From Acanthaster planci (lineage: Eukaryota; Echinodermata; Asteroidea; Valvatida; Acanthasteridae), in the NCBI RefSeq assembly GCF_001949145.1, contig NW_019091698.1:109947-121347 (forward strand): a DNA stretch of 11,401 nucleotides, given 5' to 3'. This document shows, piece after piece, positions 1-7,759 of the stretch. The translations under genes and the position numbers were made by a program. Each line of letters opens with the position of its first letter. Position 1 is the stretch's first letter. Below the pieces are notes generated by a model. It saw only the letters and a list, made by a program, of their open reading frames with translations. It did not search any database and was not told the origin of the DNA.

Positions 1-494
1 GAAGACACCCTTGTCCACTAGCCAAACAGTTGAGACACATGAGACATTGTTCATGATACAGCAACACCATTGGTTTATTTCTTGCCAGTCAAGACATTAA
101 AGGAGAGTTGAGGACAAGTAGACACTATAATTGAATTTTAGATGTGTGTTAATTGCTGAGTTTACAGCGACAGATTAACGTCAAGTAGCGTGGGCGCTAC
201 AATGTGGAATAAAAGTTTAGGGTGTAAGTGTGTGCAAGGTGTACATCTGTATTATACGAAGCCGCCCAATTCCATGTAGTGTCCAGCAATCCTGCCCCTT
301 CCGCATATGGAGTTCTTTTTATATAAGAGACAGAAATATTGCACCACTAGCCCCAATCTGCCCGACAGGCAGAATGACCAACAGATCAAAGGCTGACAGC
401 GTGCACCTTGTTTGTGAGATCTCTCGTAATACAAATTCCATATTTCTAGTGTCGATAGAATTTTTATGATTCAACTTAGATTTAACATACATGT
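1..494. other. no gene recognised, upstream of block A
   Basis: No coding region is supported. Short open frames on either strand near 230-470 show no domain. An AATAAA near 206 and a TATATAAG at 320-327 are present but have no partner gene in view, so I do not call them functional. Confidence 0.5.
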
Positions 495-2015
495 AAATCC
501 TGCAACGTCTTCTCCCTTCTTTTCAATCTGTGACCAGAATTGTGAGACTGGATGTTATACACACAGGGAGCAAAATCGGGTTGTCTAAGGCTTCATGAAA
601 TTAGTTTCATTGTTCAAATATATAAACGCGCCCGGCCCTTTTAATTTGGACTTTATTTTGGAAACTGGATATAAAGTTGAAACCTTCCAAATTCATTGTT
701 CCTGTTTTGGATTTAAACTCTATTCTTAACCTAATGATAATTTCTCCAATAGTTTTGTTGACAAAATGACTGGCTGTAGTCATTATTGAAAGAGTGATTA
801 TTTTCTGATTAGTATTGTTGAATATAACTGTTCAAAGGGTGTATTGACAGGGAAGAAAGACTGAAGAATCTGTCTCACAAAGTGCAAGGTGCAGACAGTC
901 AGCCATTGTGTTTTCCAAAGTAAGTTGATAAGCATATCTATAACAATTGTGTTGATTCAAACAGACTAATGAGACCATTAATGGGCCATTATACGTTTCG
1001 TGCTACTTTTGGAAGGCCCAGACGAACATTGAAGCCAACAGAGTAACCTGTGGGAATTTCGCAAATGGACCTGACTGAGATTAGAACTGAACCAAACCGG
1101 ATCGAACGAAAGGATTTCGGCAAACAGACTTCTACAAGTACATTTCAGAACCTCCATTAAAAGTGGAAATGAATGAATCTGGATAAACAGAGCCAGAACA
1201 AAGCTCAAACCATTTTTTTATTCCTCTCAAGTTCATAAGAAGCAGGGGAGAGAAGGAACACCATACAGTGTCTTACTTCCCTCTATTTATCTCCATGTTT
1301 GGAGTATACAATTTACTAAATGTTAGAAAAAGGAAAACATTAGCTAACCCTTTTTTAGTGTGGATTACTTGCAAAATGTGAACATGCCAGCTACAACTGC
1401 TACCATTAGCGAGATATTGTTACCTGAATGTCATTCTTCTCATCACGTAATCTAGAAAAAGCGTCATTTAGCGAGATTTGGCGGAAACAATGCATGAAGT
1501 TTGCTGTGAAGCGGTGTATTAACTAAGGTGATGAGAAGTAATCTGGTAAATCTAATATTTATCTACAAAATAATTACCCTCTCTTTATTCGTACCTGCTT
1601 TGTTTATTCCACCCAATGAATTGACTGTAAAAATCAAAACTGTTGTACCAACGGGATCCCTTCAGAAGGCACGGTATATATTTCGGTCAATACACACAAT
1701 TCCAAAGCCCCAGCGTTATAAGTGACGGTAAGTTTAAATTTGGTGTACATAAAAACAAAGATAATAGACAGGTCCATGGAGAGTATGGCCTCTTATGTCA
1801 ATCTTCGATAAAAAAATTCTTTCCTATTGGCATTTTTTGTCCTGCATACCTACTGTACTGTGTGTGTGCTTAAGCTGTGGCTGCTAGAATATACCTTCCA
1901 AATCTGCATCGAATCCAACCACTGCAAATAGGAGGGGCAGCGCTTGATCAACTTGCAATTCCTCTTGGTCAGTGATTGGATGGGGATTTGATCTAATTCT
2001 TGGATTTATGCAAGA
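495..2015. other. upstream flank of C1q gene A, non-coding
   Basis: This is about 1.5 kb of AT-rich sequence with no convincing open frame. It is homologous in patches to 5560-7110, which suggests the promoter and any 5' exon were duplicated with the gene. Signals that may matter are TATATAAA at 619-626 and strong donor-like GTAAGT at 920-925 and 1728-1733. None of these three is conserved in block B, which weakens them. Confidence 0.5.
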
Positions 2016-2025
2016 TATAAAAAAG
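2016..2025 (+). promoter_or_regulatory. putative TATA box of C1q gene A
   Basis: TATAAAAAAG lies 80-89 bp before the start codon. An initiator-like TCACAGT about 25-30 bp further on would give a 5' leader of roughly 60 nt. A reverse CCAAT (ATTGG, about 1976) sits about 40 bp upstream. The TATA is not preserved at the aligned position in copy B. The alternative is that the true promoter is further upstream and an intron ends at 2104. Confidence 0.5.
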
Positions 2026-2069
2026 GATCAGCCTGGCTGCATCACAGTGAGTGCCATAGTTTCACAACC

Positions 2070-2104
2070 CTAACCTTCTTTAATTTTTGCAATGTTTTCA
2101 ATAG
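2070..2104 (+). other. splice-acceptor-like sequence abutting the ATG of gene A
   Basis: A branch-point-like CTAAC (2070-2074) is followed by a T-rich tract and TTTTCAATAG ending one base before the ATG. The same arrangement with the same spacing occurs before the ATG of copy B. It looks like the end of an intron with the coding exon starting exactly at the ATG. If so, an untranslated first exon lies upstream; the GTAAGT at 1728-1733 is one possible donor, but it is not kept in copy B. Confidence 0.4.
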
Positions 2105-2647
2105 ATGCATTTCTTTCTGGTAACCGTCCTTTCGTTCGGCATTGTTCTTGGGAACTATGTCATGCTGCGACCTGCAAATAACGAACTGGAAGAAGAGCGG
2201 GGATATGAGCCTGATAAAACTCCAAATAGACCCAATCAGCAGCAGATAGCATTTACTGCTGTCCGGTCAAACGACACGCAACCCTGCTACAACCACACAA
2301 CGCCTTTAGCCTTCCAGCAGACCGTAACACTTCTGCCAGGTACCAGCTTTGACCTCAAGAATGGTACGTTTACCTGTACTGTGCCAGGCACCTACGCGTT
2401 CTCGTTCTCGGTTAACAAAAATGGTCCCGGTCCCGCCATCGTCCTTTTCGTTCATCTCAAGAAAAACAAAGAAATTATCGTCTCTGCTTGCAGTCGTTTT
2501 CCAAGTCATTACGAACAGCTGTCTGGGAGTGCAGTGCTTGTACTTGAGCGAGCAGACGAAGTGTATTTGACTGTATATGGTAGTGTAGCTGGTGGTGGCG
2601 ATTATCATTTCATCTCATTTACCGGTTTCTTGCTTTACGCCAGTTAA
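2105..2647 (+). CDS. secreted C1q-domain protein, copy A
   Basis: This is a 180-residue protein in a single uninterrupted exon. Residues 1 to about 18 form a hydrophobic signal peptide (FFLVTVLSFGIVLG). Residues 20-46 are a polar, charged linker. A C1q globular domain fills about 47-180. Family landmarks visible are IAFTAVR (48-54), the Phe-Asp..Gly-Thr-Phe-Thr..Val-Pro-Gly-Thr-Tyr core (82-97), SGSAVL (140-145), DEVYL (151-155) and the C-terminal FTGFLLY. There is no Gly-X-Y collagen repeat, so this is the short 'globular head only' type known from invertebrates. C1q heads normally trimerise and bind ligands outside the cell; binding of sugars or microbes is inferred, not shown. Cys61 and Cys91 are shared with copy B and could pair; Cys129 is unique to A. 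Potential N-glycosylation sites are N56, N63 and N86. The start is supported by the signal peptide, the same start in copy B, and an in-frame TAG directly upstream. The domain call is firm; the ligand is unknown. Confidence 0.93.
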   Translation: MHFFLVTVLSFGIVLGNYVMLRPANNELEEERGYEPDKTPNRPNQQQIAFTAVRSNDTQPCYNHTTPLAFQQTVTLLPGTSFDLKNGTFTCTVPGTYAFSFSVNKNGPGPAIVLFVHLKKNKEIIVSACSRFPSHYEQLSGSAVLVLERADEVYLTVYGSVAGGGDYHFISFTGFLLYAS

Positions 2648-3430
2648 AGGGTCCATGCGACTAGTGCTCCTGTTCTAAGTATGAGACAATTTGTCGGCCC
2701 TTTTGGTTTAAGTTTCATAAAAAGAGCTCTTTAAATAATTCAATAATGATTATGGGCGTTTTTGCTGTGCTGACAGTCTGGTTAGAAATTTATTGGGTTC
2801 GTTCATTTAGCTTCCCAGGGGGGGCTAAACCGGGGTCAGCGAGTGGAAGCAAATTAAACGCACTCATTCATTCAGTACTTGATTTTTTTAATTTGTTGTT
2901 TGTTTTTGCAAAATTGTGAAAGCAACATTTTCCTGTTGAAATTCCTTTCGCTTATTGACATGAACTCAGATTACCATGGATCATCAAAGAAAAGAAATTT
3001 CGCACCGGAGTATATGATAAAGTCAACTGCGTTGTTGTGCACAAATTAATACAAATATAAACTAAGTTTTTCGTGCCCGAATGACACATGTTTTTGCTCT
3101 TAATAATTTGAAAATATATGTGCATTTTAAATTACTGTATAAAAAGGAGTTGCGTTGCATGGATCCTTAAAGCTTAAATAATATGAAATGGTAGTAGACG
3201 TGCTGCATAGCTGAATAAGAAAGTAACTGCCTGTTTAATTTTCAGTGTATGCCTTTCTTTCTCCAAGTAGATAACTCTGATTCTTTTACGACTACGAAGC
3301 GGGGATGTTGTAACCTGCTATATCAAAATTATATGTATTTTTATTACATCTAGTAGTTAAGACACTGAGAATTGTGTAGACTTTACTGGATGTACTGGAT
3401 TAGGAAATTCACTTTAAAATTTAAGTTTGA
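2648..3430 (+). other. 3' flank of C1q gene A, non-coding
   Basis: No open frame is supported. It aligns with the 3' flank of copy B from about 7726. A 12-bp palindrome AAAGAGCTCTTT lies at about 2721-2732, and two AATAAT hexamers lie about 90-100 bp after the stop. A run of seven G occurs near 2819. Confidence 0.5.
2734..2747 (+). terminator. possible variant poly(A) signals of gene A
   Basis: Two AATAAT hexamers (2734-2739, 2742-2747) are followed by a GT-rich stretch (GGGCGTTTTTGCTGTGCTG). Copy B has AATAAT at 7754-7759 at a similar distance from its stop. There is no AATAAA this close to either gene. Confidence 0.35.
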
Positions 3431-3543
3431 ACGGGTCCAATTCGGGCGATTCACAATAGTGCGCCTTCAAGAGTTTACAATGCGCAAAATCTGTCAACCC
3501 TTTCTAAATGCGCATTAGGTCTACAGATTTCACTATTGTGAAA
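3431..3543. mobile_element. MITE-like foldback insertion present only in block A
   Basis: A perfect 10-bp inverted repeat, CACAATAGTG (3452-3461) and CACTATTGTG (3531-3540), encloses a second 8-bp one, AATGCGCA (3479-3486) and TGCGCATT (3509-3516). The aligned place in block B (about 8577-8592) passes straight from one flank to the other, so this is an insertion in A or a clean loss from B. Its left 54 bp (3447-3500) match 5006-5077 in the spacer at 47 of 54 positions once an 18-bp gap is allowed, so it is a dispersed repeat. No clear target-site duplication was found, so the class is uncertain. Confidence 0.6.
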
Positions 3544-4026
3544 CAGCCGTATTCTCTTTCACCACTGGTGTTACATTTGTGTTCCTCTACTTAAAATGGT
3601 GAATTTCGACAGTGTAATCTTGTTTACTCGTAATATTTACTGTATGTTCAGACTGCTTCAAGAGCTGCCCGCACCGCGCAAGATTTGGCTCCTGCGAACG
3701 ATGCGGTATGTTAATGAAAAACTTACTATTTAATGGTGGTAGGCCAACGATCGTCAAAATACAAAGCAAAATTTATGTTCTTTCGAAATGTGCAGCATTC
3801 TGGCCTGATATATTTTACAGATTAGCCGATGATGTTATTTACCTTCTTTTATGTAAGATTTTTGGAAGATTATTTAGGATTCCATTTTTGTGATTATTCT
3901 AATGGTATATGTTGAAAGAATAAAAATCCTTTTAACAGGGCCACTGAAATCTCCAGTTTTGGTGTTGGCATCTATATTTACCGTTTAACATGCTGAGTAC
4001 TAGCCACAATGTCCAATACTGTTACG

Positions 4027-4032
4027 AATAAA
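4027..4032 (+). terminator. distal AATAAA near the end of block A
   Basis: AATAAAAG sits about 1.38 kb after the stop of gene A, close to where homology with block B ends. The aligned hexamer is kept in block B at 9009-9014. It could mark the end of a long 3' untranslated region. Another AATAAA at 3919-3924 is not kept in B. Confidence 0.35.
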
Positions 4033-4259
4033 AGATTTTAATGGAACAAATCCCACTGTATTTTAAAAGACTTTTAGGCAGTGATTTGGTGACTAATGAT
4101 ATATTGGTTATATTCATGGTTCCAAAAAGCTGCCACGGATCCACAACTCTGCACCAGTTTGCATTTAATTGGCCCCTTTTCTTGCACTTATGACTTTTGA
4201 GGGTTTCACAAAAGGTGGATTCTGGAAATGATTCTGGCACTAATTATTCATGAAGTGGG

Positions 4260-4342
4260 CCAATCAGAATTACTTGTGCATTAACTGGTAGCCAATCACT
4301 GCACATTCTTCAGACCAATCACAGTCTATTCTTTTAGCCAAT
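4260..4342 (+). promoter_or_regulatory. cluster of four CCAAT boxes
   Basis: CCAAT occurs at 4260-4264, 4292-4296, 4315-4319 and 4338-4342, each followed by C (CCAATC), with start spacings of 32, 23 and 23 bp. All are in the same orientation. An ATTGG lies upstream near 4169. Arrays of CCAAT boxes bind NF-Y in animal promoters, so this may be a promoter or enhancer. No gene start is visible directly downstream, so the target is unknown. Confidence 0.4.
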
Positions 4343-4638
4343 CGGGCTTGGGGTCAGATTACTTCTGCTAGGTAATGCTAGTTTAGGGGGGAAATTCTAA
4401 TAAGAGGTTCATTCTGTTACAGCCTCTTGGGCAAGCTGGGTCAATTTGCTCGCCACCACTCAGGCACCTGCCTTTGATCAGAATATTTGGTTTTAGTGTG
4501 TTTTTAACAGGATTAAGATAATATTTCCCAATACATACAAGATATGACATGTATCTTTACTGTTATGATAAATTGTAACAATGATATTATTGTTGATATT
4601 GATGTTTTCCATAATACACGGCAATTTGAAATTTGTAA

Positions 4639-4714
4639 GGGGTCAACCACACCCTCATATGTACCCAAGGGGGTGGGGTGCTGTATGTTCCACAGCATAA
4701 CCCGTGCTGACCCC
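4639..4714. other. GC-rich patch able to form a three-way fold
   Basis: The outer arms GGGGTCA (4639-4645) and TGACCCC (4708-4714) are a perfect 7-bp inverted repeat. Inside, CCAC plus CCC (4647-4654) can pair with GGG plus GTGG (4670-4676), and TGCTGT (4679-4684) with ACAGCA (4692-4697). The length of 76 nt and the 7-bp outer stem recall a tRNA, but there is no B-box or T-loop sequence, so it is not called one. Confidence 0.35.
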
Positions 4715-5005
4715 AAAAGATTAGATGTATCATATTATTATTTCATGATTATTCCTGGGGCCTGGGAGCCCATTCATTATGGTTGGCCTGTAAGCCAAAT
4801 GACAATAGATGTACATATATAGAATAGATGTAAAAAAATTAATAATCGAATCTGTGGAAAATAATCTGCCTTGACGGTTGTTCATTTGTGAATCCGAGTA
4901 TAACTAGAATAGAAACAGAATCTACCACCGAGACCCATTTATCTCCAGATAATATATGATGATGATGATAAATTTCTCCACGCTGATGCGTTTTATGAAT
5001 ACGTG

Positions 5006-5115
5006 CGATTCACAGTAGTACGCCTCCAAGAGTTTATAACGCACTGGCCAATTATAATGGGCGAAATCTGTCGACCCAATGCACGTTTGGAGAGGGTCGA
5101 CGGCTATTTTGCCGT
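5006..5115. repeat. second copy of the dispersed repeat, in the spacer
   Basis: 5006-5077 matches 3447-3500 of the insertion in block A. This copy has an extra 18 bp bounded by TTATAA direct repeats (5034-5039, 5052-5057). Its right half differs from the first copy but also folds: GTCGACCC (5070-5077) pairs with GGGTCGAC (5094-5101), and ACGGC (5100-5104) with GCCGT (5111-5115). It is clearly more GC-rich than its surroundings. Confidence 0.6.
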
Positions 5116-5405
5116 TTGTTACGACAACACAGCTAGCGGCCAATCAAAAATTAGGACAAGGTCCATGGTCACAGGCTATCGAATCGCTAGCAGGATTAAA
5201 ACTACGAGAAGCCGGCCACCGGTTGCAGTCCTGACACCGAGTACAACACTCCTGACAGCGATTACAACCCGCGTCTGCCTTTTTGCAACAAGAGCGATTT
5301 GATTCCTTAAAAGTTACAAAGGTAAGGCGTCTAATACAGTTGATTTCATTCAGAATGTTATTACAGTTTAAGCAAATGTTGAAATCTTTTATTTTATTAT
5401 ACCCT
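5116..5405. other. GC-rich part of the spacer, no gene called
   Basis: The stretch to about 5300 is markedly richer in GC than the neighbouring DNA and continues the repeat copy at 5006-5115. Both strands are open here. The minus-strand reading (within a 132-codon open frame, 5542 to 5144) has a Cys cluster of the form C-x2-C-x2-C-C-x2-C-x2-C. No recognised domain supports a gene, so it is recorded as a possible remnant of a coding repeat. Confidence 0.35.
5227..5268. repeat. two-unit 21-bp tandem repeat
   Basis: Unit 1 (5227-5247) and unit 2 (5248-5268) match at most positions, both containing TCCTGACA, CGA and TACAAC. The 21-bp length keeps frame. On the minus strand each unit encodes seven residues, CNRCQEC and CTRCQDC. 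Confidence 0.7.
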
Positions 5406-5468
5406 CGCGAATAGAAACTCAGATTTTGTGGTAGTTTCAGAAATTCTGAAACACACAACGTATTCGCG
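5406..5468. repeat. strong nested foldback in the spacer
   Basis: CGCGAATA (5406-5413) pairs with TATTCGCG (5461-5468). TTGTG (5426-5430) pairs with CACAA (5454-5458). GTTTCAGAA (5434-5442) pairs with TTCTGAAAC (5444-5452) around a single base. All arms are perfect and correctly nested, giving 22 base pairs in 63 nt with a one-sided bulge. It ends about 90 bp before block B begins. It could be a hairpin RNA, a terminator or a foldback element end; nothing decides between these. Confidence 0.55.
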
Positions 5469-5559
5469 CAATAATTCGCCAATGACAGACGACTGACACC
5501 CAGCATGTGCCCATGGGATCTTCCGAAGTATAAATTCTGCATTTCAAGCTGCCCATTTT

Positions 5560-7111
5560 AAATCCTACATCCTTCCTTTCAATCTCTGACCAGCGATATG
5601 AGACAAAATGATAATTATACATATGGATGACAAAATTGGGTTGTCCTGGGGGTTAATGAATTTATGCCAATGTTCAGAAACAAGCGTAGTTCTTTTGAAA
5701 CTTTGACCTTATTTGATTAGGATTGTGGAAACTGGATAGTTTTATCCTTTCACGAGCTTCCATTTTCCTGTTACGTTGCACTGTACTGAACGAAATGCAT
5801 TGAAACTCTGTTCTCAAACTAAAGATAATTTCTGCATTGTTTTTGTTGACAAAACATGATGATATGGCAGTAAGCGCAACGGCCGTTGTTATTGAAACGG
5901 GGATTATCTCTTGATAAAAGTTTTAGTGAATACAGTTCAAAGGGCGACGGGAGAAAGAAGGCAGAATCTGTCTCACAAAATGCAAGGTGCTGACAATCAA
6001 CCACTGTGTTTTGAAAAAAATATTTGATCAACATCAAATTCAATTATACTACTGGACATGGACACAAAAGGTGCGCTGGGAAGTCGGAATTTTGCAGTAC
6101 ATAAAGGACCGACAGGCTTTGGGCGGCCTCTTTCCTTTTTGCAAGTTTCTCAATAGGAATCGTCCAATTTTTTTTCCCGGGCTGTGACGCCACGCATCAG
6201 ACAATGACACTCTGCCGTTAATGTTAGCTGCCCATCTTCCCAAGACCGTTCCATTCTGAGCGGAAGGGCGCTGGGGTCGTTTCAATTTTCAACTTGTCCA
6301 GTTTTGGACCACCCCGCCATCGTCAAAGTAAAATCCAGATTTCTGCAAGGAGAAAAGTCGGTTTTATGAAAAGGGGTGGGGCAACTTAAAGAAAACCCAA
6401 AATCTACTGGCAGAAAATGAGAAAACGGGGTTGTCCACTTTTGATGCTCCATACTCATCAAGTTATCTTGAAAAGGTGTCATTTGGCGACAGTTCATTTT
6501 GGATGACAAAAACTAATCAATTTGCTTCGACGCAGAGTATTCGCTGTAGTGACGGGAAGTAATGTCATGAATTTGGTAAATCGAGTACCGGTATTATTTT
6601 TGTTTTATTCGTAAACTTTTTTTTTCAATAGGCCTGATGATGAACGATTCCGTACAGGAAAAAAAAACACATATATTTGGCCTACAAACACGTTGCCAAA
6701 CACCCCAACGCTACAAGTGACATTACGTTTAACTTCGGAGTATGCACTCACTCAAAACCAAGATAATAGGCATAGAGATAGTATGACTCCTATTTTTAGC
6801 CTTTTTTCTCTGTTTACCGTCCTTTCCCTGTTCATTACCCCTTACTGCGTGCATTCTGCTATTGTGTGGAGTTAACTAAATTGTAGCTGATAGAATATTT
6901 CAACTTCCAAATCCACGTCAAATCCCAAAACCAAGTAAATATAGAGGTTTTATCAAACCAGCAAATCTTCTTCGTCTAAAAGTGGATGAACATGTATTTT
7001 CCCTCTCTTGGAATTTATACCAGAAGTAAGCTAGGGAAAGGATTGATCGTATTAAATCTGACGGCACCACTTTAGGAGAGGTGAAAACCTTTACACAAAA
7101 CGCTGTTAAGT
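5560..7111. other. upstream flank of C1q gene B, non-coding
   Basis: This is the diverged counterpart of 495-2015. Patches such as 5840-6030, 6080-6110 and 6640-6790 align clearly with block A; about 6120-6300 seems mostly private to B. Short open frames (for example 6049-6285 minus and 6282-6509 minus) show no domain and are not conserved as frames in A. Confidence 0.5.
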
Positions 7112-7117
7112 TATAAG
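7112..7117 (+). promoter_or_regulatory. weak TATA-like site upstream of C1q gene B
   Basis: TATAAG lies 63-68 bp before the start codon of copy B. It is in a stretch of about 70 bp that has no clear counterpart in copy A. It would give a leader of about 40 nt. It is weaker than the site in copy A and may be chance. Confidence 0.25.
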
Positions 7118-7145
7118 TGTCTTTTGTTGCAATAGTTTCGAAAGC

Positions 7146-7179
7146 CTAACTTTTTCAATTTTTGAAATGTTTCCAATAG
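7146..7179 (+). other. splice-acceptor-like sequence abutting the ATG of gene B
   Basis: CTAAC (7146-7150), a pyrimidine-rich tract and TTTCCAATAG run directly into the ATG, matching the layout in copy A (branch A to acceptor about 30 nt in both). The homologous copies diverge in many bases further upstream but keep this pattern. Confidence 0.4.
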
Positions 7180-7725
7180 ATGTATTTCCTCCTGGTAACC
7201 GTCCTTTTGTTCGGCTGTTTTCTTGGAAACTTTGTCACGCTGCAACCTGTGAACAATGAACTGGACGAAGGCCAAAAATGTGAGCCCAAGGAAACTCTTG
7301 ATAGACCCAATCTGCAGCCTATAGCATTTACCGCTGTAAGGACAACCGACTCGATACCCTGCTACAACAACCATACAACACCTTTGGCCTTCGAGCAGAC
7401 CCTGACACTTCTGCCAGGTACCAGCTTTGATCTCAAGAATGGTACGTTTACCTGTACTGTGCCAGGGACCTACGTGTTCTCGTTCTCGGTGTACAAAAAT
7501 GGTCCTGGTCCCTTTCCCGGCCTTTACGTTCATCTAAGGGAAAACAACGAATGGATTGTCTCTGGTAGCAGTGGTTACCCAAGTCACTATGAGCAAGTGT
7601 CTGGGAGTGCAGTGCTTTTTCTCCAGCGAGGAGACGAAGTGTATTTGACCTTATATGGTACTGTGGCCGGTGGTGACTTCTATCACTTCAACTCCTTCAG
7701 TGGCTTCTTGCTTTACGCCAGTTAA
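7180..7725 (+). CDS. secreted C1q-domain protein, copy B
   Basis: This is the 181-residue tandem paralogue of the gene at 2105-2647, about 72% identical by hand alignment. It has the same layout: signal peptide (about 1-18), charged linker, and a C1q domain from about 48 to the C-terminus ending in FSGFLLYAS. There is no collagen region and no intron in the coding part. One extra Asn codon in the CYNNHTT segment accounts for the length difference. Cys61 and Cys92 match Cys61 and Cys91 of copy A. Cys34 in the linker is unique to B and could allow intermolecular bonding, which is inference. N64 and N87 are in N-glycosylation sequons. The linker (residues 31-40) and a segment of the domain (about 112-121) differ strongly from copy A, while residues 73-110 are nearly unchanged. 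It is probably a secreted recognition molecule that may co-trimerise with copy A. Both genes are intact, with no frameshift or premature stop. Confidence 0.93.
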   Translation: MYFLLVTVLLFGCFLGNFVTLQPVNNELDEGQKCEPKETLDRPNLQPIAFTAVRTTDSIPCYNNHTTPLAFEQTLTLLPGTSFDLKNGTFTCTVPGTYVFSFSVYKNGPGPFPGLYVHLRENNEWIVSGSSGYPSHYEQVSGSAVLFLQRGDEVYLTLYGTVAGGDFYHFNSFSGFLLYAS

Positions 7726-7753
7726 TTAGTCCAAATGACCAGAATTCTTCACG

Positions 7754-7759
7754 AATAAT
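7754..7759 (+). terminator. possible variant poly(A) signal of gene B
   Basis: AATAAT lies 29 bp after the stop codon and is followed by TTGTTTTATTGTT. It is the counterpart of the AATAAT pair after copy A. Confidence 0.3.

Larger units (their letters stand above)
495..4060 (+). repeat. tandem segmental duplication, block A
   Basis: This whole stretch has a diverged direct copy at about 5560-9040. Anchor matches, A versus B, are: TTTCAATCTGTGACCAG at about 513 with TTTCAATCTCTGACCAG at about 5577; TTTTGTTGACAAAA near 752 and 5840; AATCTGTCTCACAAA near 868 and 5966; the C1q genes; the GGGCG(T/C)TTTTGCTGTG segment near 2755 and 7830; and CAGGGCCA(C/T)TGAAATC near 3937 and 8936. The offset is about 5060-5080 bp through the gene and falls to about 4985 near the end, so indels have accumulated. 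The edges are approximate. Confidence 0.85.
4061..5005. other. spacer between duplicated blocks, no gene recognised
   Basis: No supported coding region. Overlapping open frames of 67-92 codons on both strands around 4513-4822 show no domain and are not called. The stretch holds the CCAAT cluster (4260-4342), the foldable patch (4639-4714) and a short ATG/GAT microsatellite near 4958-4970. Confidence 0.5.

Noticed and set aside
978-1208. Minus-strand 76-codon frame in the upstream flank
   Set aside because: No domain is seen, and the homologous stretch near 6060-6300 does not preserve it.
2047-2104. 58-bp intron from the GTGAGT at 2047 to the acceptor at 2104
   Set aside because: The donor-like GTGAGT is absent from copy B, and 58 bp would be very short. 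It cannot be excluded without transcripts.
2306-2608. 100-codon minus-strand frame inside C1q gene A (and 7111-7533 minus inside gene B)
   Set aside because: These are antisense shadows of the C1q coding sequence. The plus-strand product explains the conservation.
4639-4714. tRNA gene
   Set aside because: The length and outer stem fit, but no A-box or B-box, T-loop or anticodon arm can be placed.
4544-4822. 92-codon plus-strand frame and overlapping minus-strand frame
   Set aside because: Both strands are open over the same AT-rich sequence and neither shows a domain. It is more likely part of an interspersed repeat.
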